Assembly (NCBI RefSeq): GCF_023684385.1
Contig: NZ_JAGSOJ010000002.1
Coordinates: forward strand, 620,001 to 684,000
Origin: Oceanirhabdus seepicola
Lineage (GTDB): Bacteria > Bacillota > Clostridia > Clostridiales > Clostridiaceae
Length of the DNA stretch: 64,000 bases
Direction of reading: 5' to 3'
Shown here one piece after another: positions 55,570 to 64,000 of this stretch. A program made the position numbers and the translations under genes. How positions within the stretch are numbered: position 1 is the first letter of the stretch; every line of letters starts with the position of its first letter. The notes under the pieces were generated by a model. That model did not search any database. It was not told where the DNA came from and saw nothing but the letters and a program-made list of their open reading frames with translations.

Positions 55570-56219
55570 TGAATAATTATGAAGATGTATTAAAGCTTTT
55601 ACTAGAAGCTGTGAAGGGTAAAGAAGCAGATTCTGTAACTCCTGGGAATTCAAATGATATTCCAGTAGGTGTTTCTAATAGACATATACATCTTTCACAA
55701 AAAGATTTAGATAGTCTTTTTGGTAAAGATTATCAGCTTACGAAACTTAAAGACTTATCTCAAACTGGACAATATGCGTGCAAGGAAACCGTAATAATTT
55801 GCGGAAAAAAAGGTGCAATTGAAAAAGTTAGAATCCTTGGACCTGTAAGAAGTAAGACTCAAGTTGAAGTATTAGCTGGAGACTGCATTAAACTTGGAGC
55901 AGTACCACATGTAAGATTATCTGGAGATTTAAACAGAACATCTGGAATTACATTAGTTGGACCAAAAGGTTCTGTTCAAATAGAAGAAGGCTTAATAGTT
56001 GCACAAAGACATATTCACATGACACCTGATGATGCTAAAAATTTAGGAGTTTGTGATGGCGATATAGTATCAATAAAATTTGATGATTTAAGAGGCGGAG
56101 TATACAACAATGTAGCTGTTAGAGCTAATGATGCTTCAACGCTTGAATGTCATCTTGATATAGAAGAAGCTAATGCAATGGGCATTAACTCAAAATCAAA
56201 AATAACAATAGTGAAATAA
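55569..56219 (+). CDS. pduL: PduL-type phosphotransacylase
   Basis: Converts acetyl-CoA and phosphate to acetyl-phosphate and CoA, recycling CoA within the shell. 216 residues. Two beta-barrel halves with metal ligands: VSNRHIHLSQKDLD and VAQRHIHMTPDDAKNLG. The N-terminal helix (NYEDVLKLLLEAVKG) is a likely encapsulation peptide. Unrelated in fold to Pta. Coupled by TAATG overlap to the aldehyde dehydrogenase, its metabolic partner. Confidence 0.95.
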   Translation: MNNYEDVLKLLLEAVKGKEADSVTPGNSNDIPVGVSNRHIHLSQKDLDSLFGKDYQLTKLKDLSQTGQYACKETVIICGKKGAIEKVRILGPVRSKTQVEVLAGDCIKLGAVPHVRLSGDLNRTSGITLVGPKGSVQIEEGLIVAQRHIHMTPDDAKNLGVCDGDIVSIKFDDLRGGVYNNVAVRANDASTLECHLDIEEANAMGINSKSKITIVK

Positions 56220-56285
56220 ATTAATAAGTGTTTATAATTAAAATTTATAATATAAAAAATAAAATATACTTAGGAGGATTTCAAA

Positions 56286-56576
56286 ATGAAATTTGATGCA
56301 TTAGGAATGATAGAAACTAAAGGTTTAGTAGGATCAATAGAGGCAGCAGATGCTATGGTTAAGGCTGCAAATGTATATTTAATAGGTAAAGAATATATTG
56401 GAGGCGGACTTGTAACTGTTATGGTTAGAGGTGATGTTGGAGCTGTTAAAGCTGCTACAGATGCTGGTGCTGCTGCTGCACAACGTGTTGGAGAATTAAT
56501 GTCAGTTCACGTTATCCCACGTCCACATTCTGAGGTTGAAGTAATTCTTCCATCAAGTAAAGAAGCTGCAAAATAA
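56286..56576 (+). CDS. BMC-H hexameric shell protein (EutM/PduA type)
   Basis: 96 residues: [40 protein letters not shown] and [15 protein letters not shown]. The closest in the set to canonical EutM/PduA. Strong AGGAGG site. Last gene of the 13-kb shell operon, 66 nt after pduL and followed by a terminator. Confidence 0.96.
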   Translation: MKFDALGMIETKGLVGSIEAADAMVKAANVYLIGKEYIGGGLVTVMVRGDVGAVKAATDAGAAAAQRVGELMSVHVIPRPHSEVEVILPSSKEAAK

Positions 56577-56603
56577 GATTTGAATTATAGTGAAATAAAT
56601 GAA

Positions 56604-56636
56604 GCGTCGCTAAATCTGATTTAGCGACGTTTTTAT
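56604..56636. terminator. Terminator of the shell operon, shared with the convergent TetR gene
   Basis: CGTCGCTAAATC pairs with GATTTAGCGACG, followed by T5. It overlaps the end of the minus-strand TetR gene at 56633. Confidence 0.9.
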
Positions 56637-57286
56637 TTTAAATAAAAAGCTCCTTTTATAAATTTTAATAGTTCCTCAGCTAATAAATCATCATTATCAA
56701 ATACCTTTTCATCTATAAACATTTTAAGTCGTTCCTTATAATACTCACAAGAATATGAAAACTGAAGTAATATGAACAAATTATCAAGGAAAAAAGCAAA
56801 GTAATCTGAATTTATATCTTTTCTAACTTGTCCATCATCTTGAGCTTTTTTTATAATGGATGAATAGAGATTTGCAGATATTCCCTCCATATCAGAAGCA
56901 ATTTTCCATACTAATTCAGAATTATTTTCTGTGGCCATTTCATTATATAATTTTGTTAAATATACATCACTTCTTGAGAATAACTGTATTGCCTTAATAA
57001 TTTTTTCTACTGTGCTTAAAAAATCAATTTCACTACTAATTATTTCATTTAGGACTGTTTTAAGTTTTTCAACAGAAAAATTTACAATTGCTAGATATAA
57101 GTCTTGTTTATTATTGAAGTACTTATATATTGATCCTACACTTACACCGGCTTTTTCAGCTATTTTATTTATATTAGCTCTATCATAACCATAATCAGCG
57201 AACTCAGTTATAGCTGCTTCTAGTATTCTACTTTTTTTCTCTTCAGATATTTTATCAAACAATTCATTATTATACTTAAATTTCAT
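56633..57286 (-). CDS. TetR-family regulator of the aminotransferase/aldolase/kinase locus
   Basis: 217 residues from ATG 57286 with an AGGTG site upstream; a longer open frame lacks one. The TetR helix-turn-helix is clear (ADYGYDRANINKIAEKAGVS, VGSIYKYFNNK). The C-terminal ligand domain is unassigned. It diverges from the aminotransferase operon, and a perfect 18-bp palindrome (57431-57448) lies between them, so it most likely represses that operon. Confidence 0.85.
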   Translation of the reverse strand: MKFKYNNELFDKISEEKKSRILEAAITEFADYGYDRANINKIAEKAGVSVGSIYKYFNNKQDLYLAIVNFSVEKLKTVLNEIISSEIDFLSTVEKIIKAIQLFSRSDVYLTKLYNEMATENNSELVWKIASDMEGISANLYSSIIKKAQDDGQVRKDINSDYFAFFLDNLFILLQFSYSCEYYKERLKMFIDEKVFDNDDLLAEELLKFIKGAFYLK

Positions 57287-57430
57287 TAGTCGCACCTCAT
57301 TAAAATATCTAGTGTAGAAACCTACACAGACGATTTTACTATCTTTATTCATAGACTACATATAGTCAATGAGTCTATATTTCTAATTATATCAAAAATT
57401 TTCAAATTATGGGTATTAAATTTGAAAAAA

Positions 57431-57448
57431 TGAGTGAATATTCACTCA
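57431..57448. promoter_or_regulatory. Likely TetR operator
   Basis: TGAGTGAATATTCACTCA, a perfect palindrome of the kind bound by TetR-family repressors. It lies about 80 nt upstream of the aminotransferase ATG. Confidence 0.75.
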
Positions 57449-57529
57449 ATACTTTCATAGAATGTAATAAAGTGATTATTAGCGCTTTTATATTGAGGAT
57501 ATTTAAAATTCAAAAGGGGGAGCTTTTAT

Positions 57530-59005
57530 ATGGATCAAAGATTTTCAATTTCTGAATACCCTGATGTGAAGAAAGTAATAAATCAGCTTGATGGATTAAT
57601 TAAAAAACCAATTTATACTGTTCGTCCAGAGGCATTAAAAAGATATGAGGAAGAGTATTTTGATAAAAAATGTTCAAAATCCAAGGAAATGATTAAAGAA
57701 GCTAAGGAAATAATTCCAGGAGGAGTTCAGCATAACCTTGCTTTTAATCATCCTTTTCCACTTGTGTTCACAAAGGCAGAAGGAGTTTACTTGTATGACT
57801 TAGATGGTAATAAATATTATGATTTTCTTCAAGCAGGAGGCCCTACAGTATTAGGTAGTAATCCCATAGAGGTTCGTGAAAAAGTAATTGAATTATTAAA
57901 TGATTGTGGACCATCTACAGGACTATTCCATGAATATGAGTATAAACTTGCTAAAAAAATTTCGGATAATATTAAATCTGTTGAAATGTTTAGAATGTTA
58001 GGTTCAGGTACAGAAGCATGTATGGCTTCAATAAGAGTTGCACGTCTTGCTACTAAAAAGAAAAATATTTTAAAAATGGGTGGAGCTTATCATGGGTGGA
58101 GTGATCAGCTTGCTTATGGGATAAGATTACCAGGAACTAAGCATACTCAAGCTAATGGAGTTCCACGTAAAATGTTCAAATATACACAAGAGTTTTTCCC
58201 AAACGATTTAAAGGATCTTGAAAAAAAATTGCGTTTCAATCAATTAAGGGGTGGTACAGCAGCAGTATTAATTGAACCAATAGGACCTGAAAGTGGAACT
58301 AGACCTTTAGATAAGGACTTTAATAAAGGTGTTGAAAAATTATGTAGAAAATATGGAGCACTCCTAATATTTGATGAAGTAGTAACTGCTTTTAGAATTG
58401 GAATGTCAGGAGCACAAGGATATTTTGACGTCTCTCCGGATTTAACTATTTTTGGAAAAGTAGTAGCTGGAGGGTATCCTAGTGCAGGAGGGCTAGGTGG
58501 TAAAAAAGAGTATATGAAATATTTAACTGCCGGAATAAGTGGAGGATCTAAACATAAAAAGGCACTTGTTGGTGGTACAATGGCAGCAAATCCACTTAGT
58601 TGTGTTGCAGGATATTATACACTTTGTGAAATTGAAAGAAAAAAGGCAATAGAAAAAGCAGGATTATTTGGTGATAAATTAATTAAAGGTGTACAAGAAT
58701 TAATTGAAAAGTATAATCTACCTTTTGTAGCTTTTAACCAAGGGTCAATATGCCATCTTGAAACAGTAGGTACAATGCACTTTGTAATAAACTGGAGGAA
58801 ACCATGGCAAATTCCATCAGTTTTAAATGCTACTTCTGAAAGAAAAAAAGAAATGGAGCATATAGGAGCTGCATATATGGCTGAAGGACTCGTAACTCTA
58901 GCGGGATCTAGATTATACACTAGTGCAGCCTATAATGAAGAGATGTTGCCAGACATCCTATCAAGATTTGAAAATGTATTCAAAGAAGTAGCTATCAAAG
59001 AGTAA
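57530..59005 (+). CDS. Class III aminotransferase (glutamate-1-semialdehyde aminomutase-like)
   Basis: 491 residues, PLP-dependent fold type I. Motifs: YDFLQAGGPTVLGSNP, GSGTEACMASIRVARL, AYHGWSDQLAYG, LIFDEVVTAFRIG, and PLP Lys in IFGKVVAGGYPSAGG. HemL-like by sequence, but the setting (aldolase, kinase, transporter) and the extra N-terminal 60 residues point to a catabolic amine or amino-sugar substrate. True HemL normally lies with haem genes. AAGGGGGAG precedes the start; the aldolase follows directly. Confidence 0.85.
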   Translation: MDQRFSISEYPDVKKVINQLDGLIKKPIYTVRPEALKRYEEEYFDKKCSKSKEMIKEAKEIIPGGVQHNLAFNHPFPLVFTKAEGVYLYDLDGNKYYDFLQAGGPTVLGSNPIEVREKVIELLNDCGPSTGLFHEYEYKLAKKISDNIKSVEMFRMLGSGTEACMASIRVARLATKKKNILKMGGAYHGWSDQLAYGIRLPGTKHTQANGVPRKMFKYTQEFFPNDLKDLEKKLRFNQLRGGTAAVLIEPIGPESGTRPLDKDFNKGVEKLCRKYGALLIFDEVVTAFRIGMSGAQGYFDVSPDLTIFGKVVAGGYPSAGGLGGKKEYMKYLTAGISGGSKHKKALVGGTMAANPLSCVAGYYTLCEIERKKAIEKAGLFGDKLIKGVQELIEKYNLPFVAFNQGSICHLETVGTMHFVINWRKPWQIPSVLNATSERKKEMEHIGAAYMAEGLVTLAGSRLYTSAAYNEEMLPDILSRFENVFKEVAIKE

Positions 59006-59018
59006 TATGGAGGATAGT

Positions 59019-60197
59019 ATGAATATAAAGGAAGCTAAGAACTTAGTTATAAAAGCCGGAATAAAGCTTGTTGAATCAGGTTTGATTGCTCGTACATGGG
59101 GCAATGTAAGTTGCCGTGTAGATGAAAATACCTTTGTAATAACTCCTAGCGGCAGGAATTATCTGTCACTAACGCCTGATGAAATAGTTGAAGTAAATAT
59201 AGCTGATTTAAGCTATAAAGGTAATATAAAACCTTCTTCAGAAAAGGGAATACATGCAGAGGTTTACAAGCTTTATCCTAATATTAAATTTGTAATACAC
59301 ACACATCAAGAAAGTGCTTCTGTTATTGGGGCATCAGAGCTAAATTCAATAGAAATCAATGGTTATCACCCTTCTTTGGATGGGAAGGTTCTCTTCGCAA
59401 GATATGCTTTACCTGGAACAAAATCACTTCGCAAAAATGTGGCAAAGTCCCTTATGAATTCAAAAACAAATGCAGTTATTATGAAGTATCATGGAGCTCT
59501 TTGTTTTGGGAAAGATTATGATGAAGCCTTTATGATAGCTTCAGCACTTGAAAAAGCTTGTGATGCCTTTATGGTAAAGCATTATTTGAGGTTGAGTAAA
59601 AGAGAGAAATATAATCCTTTGGAAATGTCTACATTTGCCCTTTCACAAAGTGGGGAAAGGGAACCTTCATCTTGTGATAAAATTTATTTCAATAGTAAAA
59701 GGACAGAAAACGGTTGTGTATTGTATATGGATGGAGAAAAAATTGAAGTTAACTATGATAATATAGACTCTTCTTTACCTGAAGAAGTGGAAATATATAA
59801 GGCTATATTCACTAAAAATAAAAATATCAATCATATCTTATTTAATAATTCCCCTGAAATACGCGCCATTTCTCATAAGGGTATTAAATTGAAGCCTCTG
59901 CTAGATGACTTTGCACAGCTTGTAGGTAGACACGTAAAAAATGTTGAGAATAACCCACGTTTAATTTCAGAAGCTTTAAAAAAATCTTCAGTGATCCTCG
60001 TGAGAAACATAGGAGCATTATGCTGTGGAAAAACTTATGATGATGCTGAAGCAGTAAGTATGGTAACCCAGAAAGCAAGTAAAGCACTTATAGGTGCTTC
60101 ACTACTTGGCAAAGTAAAACCAATAAATCCTCTAGAGTGTATGTTGATGAGATATGTTTATTTAAAAAAATATTCTAAGAAAGTATTAAAAGAATAA
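59019..60197 (+). CDS. Tandem class II aldolase/adducin-domain protein
   Basis: 392 residues from ATG 59019 behind GGAGG. The first half (1-195) has the zinc ligands of the family (IHTHQ and YHGALCFG) and catalytic-type Glu in GIHAEVYKLYP, so it could act as an aldolase or epimerase. The second half (200-392) repeats the fold, but HTH becomes INHILFNNSPE and the third His becomes Asn (RNIGALCCG); it is probably non-catalytic. It overlaps the end region of the aminotransferase gene and is co-transcribed with it. Confidence 0.85.
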   Translation: MNIKEAKNLVIKAGIKLVESGLIARTWGNVSCRVDENTFVITPSGRNYLSLTPDEIVEVNIADLSYKGNIKPSSEKGIHAEVYKLYPNIKFVIHTHQESASVIGASELNSIEINGYHPSLDGKVLFARYALPGTKSLRKNVAKSLMNSKTNAVIMKYHGALCFGKDYDEAFMIASALEKACDAFMVKHYLRLSKREKYNPLEMSTFALSQSGEREPSSCDKIYFNSKRTENGCVLYMDGEKIEVNYDNIDSSLPEEVEIYKAIFTKNKNINHILFNNSPEIRAISHKGIKLKPLLDDFAQLVGRHVKNVENNPRLISEALKKSSVILVRNIGALCCGKTYDDAEAVSMVTQKASKALIGASLLGKVKPINPLECMLMRYVYLKKYSKKVLKE

Positions 60198-60218
60198 TAT
60201 GTTGAGGTGGTAACCAAA

Positions 60219-60792
60219 ATGAAAAGCAAAAATGTATCATCTTACAGATGGATAATTCTACTAGCAATTGTTCCAATTATAATATCTACAGAGATGATGT
60301 GGCTTTCTTTAGCTCCAATATCTAGCATGGCAGAAAGCTTCTACGGGGTAAGTGGCATGTCTATAGCTTTATTTTCAATGAGTTATATGATAATGTATAT
60401 AATTTTTTCCATGCCTGCTTCTTGGGTTGTGGATAAGTTTGGGTACAGACAGTCTTTGATATTTGGAGCTGTTATAACAGCTATATTTGCTGACAATTAT
60501 ACTATAGTATTGATTGCTCAATTTATTATTGCAATTGGACAGCCATTTCTTTTAAATATTTCAACGAAGGTTCCAGCATGGCTCAGAAGTAGCTTATCCT
60601 ATTCAGGAGGGGACTTCCCTTGGGTTAATACTTCTTATGGGGCAAATATCAGGTGTTCTATTTGTGTATATTTTTGAGTCTATGGTTAGCGTTTCAGGTT
60701 CTGTAGTTTTGCCAATGATTCTTATTGTTGTAATAACTGTAATAGAGGTACCTTTTACTTTCCTTATGAAGGAATCAAAGCTAAGTAGTTGA
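60219..60792 (+). pseudogene. MFS transporter, internally deleted and frameshifted
   Basis: The first 125 residues from ATG 60219 are a good MFS N-terminus (MSIALFSMSYMIMYIIFSMP, ASWVVDKFGYRQSLIFG, NISTKVPAW). The frame then goes out of register and stops at 60677. A shifted frame continues with the C-terminal helices (GQISGVLFVYIFES, VLPMILIVVITVIEVPF) to 60792. About half of a normal 12-helix protein is missing, so uptake by this carrier should be lost. GAGGTGG precedes the start. Confidence 0.8.
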
Positions 60793-60830
60793 ACAAATTA
60801 TTGGTTATGATGGTAGAGGGAGGTTAATAG

Positions 60831-62426
60831 ATGGAGACTTATGTAATTGCTTATGATGTAGGTACAACAGGGATTAAAACTTGTCTATTTGAAATTTCAC
60901 ACACAATAAAATTAATTGCAAGTTCTATCGAGGGGTATGAGCTACACGTAGTAGAAAATGGAGGGGTTGAACAGGACCCTTATGATTGGTGGAATGCTAT
61001 GTGTAGTACAACAAAGAAAGTACTGCAGGAAAATAATATTTCTCCTGAAGTAGTACAAGGGATTTCATTTTGTGCACAAATGCAGGGATTAGTTCTAGTA
61101 GATAAAAAAGGTGAACCTATAAGGCGTGCATTGAGTTATATGGATAACAGAGCAAAAAGAGAGAAGAAAGAGGGTTTGGGAACAGGATTGCAAATAGCTG
61201 GACTAAATGTTTATAAATCATTAAAGTCTATTATGATTAGTGGTGCTGTTGCTGCAAGTGTAAAGGATCCTATTTGGAAATATAAATGGGTTCAGTGTAA
61301 TGAGCCGAATAATTTCGAAAAGACATATAAATGGTTAGATGTTAAGGAATTTTTGACTTGCAGAGCCACAGGGGAATTTGTTATGACAGAAGATAGTGCT
61401 TTTGCTACGATGCTTTATGATATTCGAAAAGGTAAACAAGGGTTTAGTAAAGAAATATGTGAAATGTTTGGTGTTAATATGGAGCATCTTCCTAAAGTGG
61501 TTAAAAGTACAGATATGGTAGGAAGAATAACAAAAGATGCAGCTAGAGAATTGAATCTAAAAGAGGGAACTCCTGTATTTGGAGGGGGAGGAGATGCATC
61601 ACTTATTGGGATAGGTGCAGGCGCTGTAGAAGAAAACAATACTCATATTTATTTAGGAACTTCAGGTTGGGTATCAACTGTTGTAAGTAAACGAATACTG
61701 GATTTAAAGCATATGATTGCATCTATTGTAGGGGCCAGTCACAAAACTTTTAATTATTTCGCGGAACTAGAAACGGCAGGAAAATGTCTTGAATGGGTTA
61801 AGGAGCATTTGGCATTAGATGAAATAGATGTTTACCAAGAGAAAAAACAGATAAATGAATCCAAAGAAGAAGTATATAAAAGTTTGTATGATTACATGAT
61901 GCATGCTATAAAAGATGTTCCAGCAGGGAGTAATGGAGTTATTTTTACACCCTGGCTTCATGGAAATCGATGTCCTTTTGAAGATCATAATGCAAGAGGT
62001 ATGTTCTTCAATATAAGTTTAGAAACAGGTAAGACAGAGTTAATCCATTCGGTTATTGAGGGAGTGTGTTACCATTTAAGATGGCAATTGGAAGCTTCGG
62101 AAGAGAAGGTAAAAACATCAAAAGTAATAAGGCTCGTTGGTGGAGGTGCTTTAGCTCCTTTAACATGTCAAATACTTTCAGATGTATTAAATCGTGAAAT
62201 AGAAACAGTAGATAGTCCACAAAATATTGGTGCAGTAGGAGCAGTTGTAGTTATGGCTGTAGGATTAAATATTATTGAAGAAATAAAAGAAGCAAAAAAG
62301 TTTATAAAAGTAAAAGAGCGTTATATTCCTAATAAAAATAATACTGTAATTTATGATAAATATTTTAAAGAGTTTAAATCATTATATAAAAACAATAAGA
62401 AGTCTTTTAATGTTTTAAATAACTAA
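60831..62426 (+). CDS. FGGY-family carbohydrate kinase (xylulokinase-like)
   Basis: 531 residues. N-terminal ATPase motif YDVGTTGIKTCLFEI, CAQMQGLVLVD, LSYMDNRA, second-domain YLGTSGWVSTVV, and adenosine motif RLVGGGALAPLTCQI. Family members phosphorylate ketoses and polyols. With the aldolase upstream it could make and cleave a sugar phosphate, but the sugar cannot be read from sequence. GAGGGAGG start. End of the operon; a distant inverted repeat CCCAACTTA/TAAGTTGGG (62501-62578) may help termination. Confidence 0.9.
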   Translation: METYVIAYDVGTTGIKTCLFEISHTIKLIASSIEGYELHVVENGGVEQDPYDWWNAMCSTTKKVLQENNISPEVVQGISFCAQMQGLVLVDKKGEPIRRALSYMDNRAKREKKEGLGTGLQIAGLNVYKSLKSIMISGAVAASVKDPIWKYKWVQCNEPNNFEKTYKWLDVKEFLTCRATGEFVMTEDSAFATMLYDIRKGKQGFSKEICEMFGVNMEHLPKVVKSTDMVGRITKDAARELNLKEGTPVFGGGGDASLIGIGAGAVEENNTHIYLGTSGWVSTVVSKRILDLKHMIASIVGASHKTFNYFAELETAGKCLEWVKEHLALDEIDVYQEKKQINESKEEVYKSLYDYMMHAIKDVPAGSNGVIFTPWLHGNRCPFEDHNARGMFFNISLETGKTELIHSVIEGVCYHLRWQLEASEEKVKTSKVIRLVGGGALAPLTCQILSDVLNREIETVDSPQNIGAVGAVVVMAVGLNIIEEIKEAKKFIKVKERYIPNKNNTVIYDKYFKEFKSLYKNNKKSFNVLNN

Positions 62427-62660
62427 TATATATAAACAAGTAAGTGGATTATTATATTTGTTATTGAAATAGAAACCTAAATATAGTAATATATAGTAGG
62501 CCCAACTTAAGAAAAAAATGGATTTAATTCCATAAAAATGATGAATTAAATTTAAAAAATAAACACAAATAAGTTGGGGATACTTTTTAATAATGAAATC
62601 ATTAAAAATTTGATGGAATTATTGAAAAAATCAGAGTTAGATCAAGAGGAGAAGACATTT

Positions 62661-64000
62661 ATGAGAAGATTTAGGGGTATTACAATTTTTACTTTAATTA
62701 TGTTTTTAATTTCTAATTTTTCGGTTTTTGCGGAAATGCCGAATAATACTGTGGTAATTGGAGATAAGGCATATGATTTAAATTATGTTAAGCGTGAAGA
62801 GAATTATTCGGAAGTTCTTAAGACAATGCAAAAGAGTCCTGAGATTTTTGTTAAATCAGAAAGTGGACAATGGTATGAGAATAATACTACAAGTAAGATT
62901 TCAAATGAGAGCATACCGAAAGTTACATACAAAGATGTTAATGGTAAACTTATTGATTACGATATAAATGATGGGGAGAAAATTGGAGAGCCATTAAGTA
63001 TAACAGAGAATAATAAAAAAATTTCAGGTGCTAAAATTAATGGAAATGTTTATATTACTGGTGATAATGTAACTATTCATAATTCAACAGTCAATGGGAT
63101 AATATACATCGATCCAGGAAAAGAAGGAAGCACTGATGTGAAAAACGTAACAGCTAAAGAAATAGTTATACTTTCAGGTGGAGAAAATAGTATACATTTA
63201 TATAATGTAACTGCAGACAAGCTAGAAGTTTCAAGTGATAGTAAAGTTAGAGTTGAATCTAAAGGTACAACTAAAGTCAATAATACTATTATTAAGACTT
63301 ATGCAATTATAGATTCTGTATCTGGATCTTTTGGAGAAATAAGAGTAAGTGTTGAGAATGATGGAAAAAAAGGTGAGCAGCAGAATGTTGAATTAAGAGG
63401 AACATTCACTGAAGCTGTAATAGTAGAAACTGGAGTAACTCTAAAGGCTGCTAAAGATGCTTCTGTAAAACAAATACAAATAGCACCAAAAAATAAAAAT
63501 GATAATATTAAATTACTTGGAGACTTTAAGAAAATTGAAGTAAACAAAGAAGCTAATATTGAGTTGGTAGAGGGTCAAGTAGATAAAATCATTACTAATG
63601 TTAAAACTAAATTGAATATAAGTAAGGAATCAAAAGTAAAGCAACTTGATAAAAAAGGAAACAAAGTAGAAACTAGTGGAGATGGAAAAAAGAATATAAC
63701 AAAAACAGACAAAGATAATTCAAAATCATCAAGTAGTAATAATAGTGGTAATAGTAGTCATGGTGGTGATAGAGATAATGATTGGAATGATAGACCAACA
63801 CCAGTTGTTAAAGTGAGTTCAGTTATTATTGATAAAAATGGTAATGAGATTATAATAAATCAAGGTGGTAGTAAACAATTTACAGCAAGGGTAAGATATA
63901 CTGATAATTCAACTAATAATGCAATGGTTTGGGAGTCAAGTGATACATCAATAGCAACTGTTGTTAATGGATTAGTTACAGTTGCCTCAGATAAAATTGG
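62661..64000 (+). CDS. Secreted surface protein with Big_2-like domain (3' end missing)
   Basis: Open from ATG 62661 to the window end (446 codons so far). AGGAG lies 9 nt upstream. Signal peptide RRFRGITIFTLIMFLISNFS ends near VFA-EMP (about residue 24). Residues 110-330 contain short beta-repeats like a right-handed helix (SGAKINGNVYITGDNVTIHN, STVNGIIYIDPG). A Ser/Asn/Gly/Asp-rich linker follows, then an Ig-like Big_2 start (VSSVIIDKNGNEIIINQGGS, NAMVWESSDTSIATV). Probably a cell-wall-associated or extracellular protein; ligand unknown. Confidence 0.85.
   Translation, partial: MRRFRGITIFTLIMFLISNFSVFAEMPNNTVVIGDKAYDLNYVKREENYSEVLKTMQKSPEIFVKSESGQWYENNTTSKISNESIPKVTYKDVNGKLIDYDINDGEKIGEPLSITENNKKISGAKINGNVYITGDNVTIHNSTVNGIIYIDPGKEGSTDVKNVTAKEIVILSGGENSIHLYNVTADKLEVSSDSKVRVESKGTTKVNNTIIKTYAIIDSVSGSFGEIRVSVENDGKKGEQQNVELRGTFTEAVIVETGVTLKAAKDASVKQIQIAPKNKNDNIKLLGDFKKIEVNKEANIELVEGQVDKIITNVKTKLNISKESKVKQLDKKGNKVETSGDGKKNITKTDKDNSKSSSSNNSGNSSHGGDRDNDWNDRPTPVVKVSSVIIDKNGNEIIINQGGSKQFTARVRYTDNSTNNAMVWESSDTSIATVVNGLVTVASDKI

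Noticed and set aside
57530..59005. Naming the aminotransferase hemL
   Set aside because: No haem genes nearby, and it sits in a sugar-type operon with its own TetR repressor; only family level is supported.

Overview
The window is AT-rich chromosomal DNA from a Firmicute, most likely Clostridium sensu stricto. This rests on the GroEL, GuaB/GuaA, Pgi, RNase R and SmpB sequences, strong AGGAGG-type ribosome sites, a tmRNA tag ending YALAA, and a Cse60-like sporulation gene. I do not assign a species. Housekeeping genes form a backbone into which accessory blocks have been inserted.

Layout: (1) 0-5.1 kb: groEL, then a guanine riboswitch with an overlapping terminator controlling guaB-guaA. (2) 5.05-12.72 kb: a small integrative element in the 3' end of guaA. 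Both att cores, paired integrase arm sites, a repressor with its operators, excisionase and integrase, a small ribbon-helix-helix protein and a RepA-like ATPase are visible. Its cargo is a TetR regulator divergent from a double-domain amidohydrolase. (3) 12.8-16.3 kb: small genes and an IStron-like element, that is, a group I ribozyme followed by TnpB, joined by a long-range inverted repeat and probably splitting a small host gene. (4) 16.4-27.1 kb: backbone with pgi, a YaiI-family gene, a triple-tyrosine-repeat protein, an RsuA-type pseudouridine synthase, a probable small RNA with C-rich loops, rnr, a MITE-like repeat, a SanA/YdcF-type gene, smpB and ssrA. (5) 27.07-32.77 kb: a segment bounded by a 29-bp duplication of the ssrA 3' end, carrying a Bce-type two-component system with its ABC transporter and a TraX-family gene but no recombinase. 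Next come a LAGLIDADG endonuclease and endonuclease and Fic debris.

(6) 35.1-56.6 kb: a glycyl-radical bacterial microcompartment locus for anaerobic choline use (cut type I). It encodes choline TMA-lyase CutC and its activase CutD, two aldehyde dehydrogenase homologues, an alcohol dehydrogenase, PduL phosphotransacylase, PduS/PduT electron-transfer and shell proteins, four BMC-H proteins, a permuted EutS-type shell protein, a EutN pentamer, and EutP, EutT, EutJ and EutQ-like accessory proteins. Choline would be cleaved inside the shell to trimethylamine and acetaldehyde. The acetaldehyde would then be disproportionated to ethanol and acetyl-CoA/acetyl-phosphate. A MerR-family regulator lies inside the locus, and two promoters with 20-bp spacers carrying the same CCC/GGG dyad suggest it controls two transcription units. 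One unit is a duplicated pair of membrane transporter plus 88-residue partner; the other is the 13-kb shell and enzyme operon.

(7) 56.6-62.4 kb: a TetR gene divergent from a class III aminotransferase, a tandem class II aldolase, a decayed MFS transporter and an FGGY kinase, which looks like an uncharacterised catabolic set. (8) 62.66 kb to the end: an incomplete secreted surface protein with a Big_2-like domain.

The most unusual items are the IStron architecture, the inferred MerR regulon, the duplicated transporter/partner module, the aldehyde dehydrogenase homologue with Ser in place of the catalytic Cys, the C-loop small RNA, and the recombinase-less ssrA-flanked segment.
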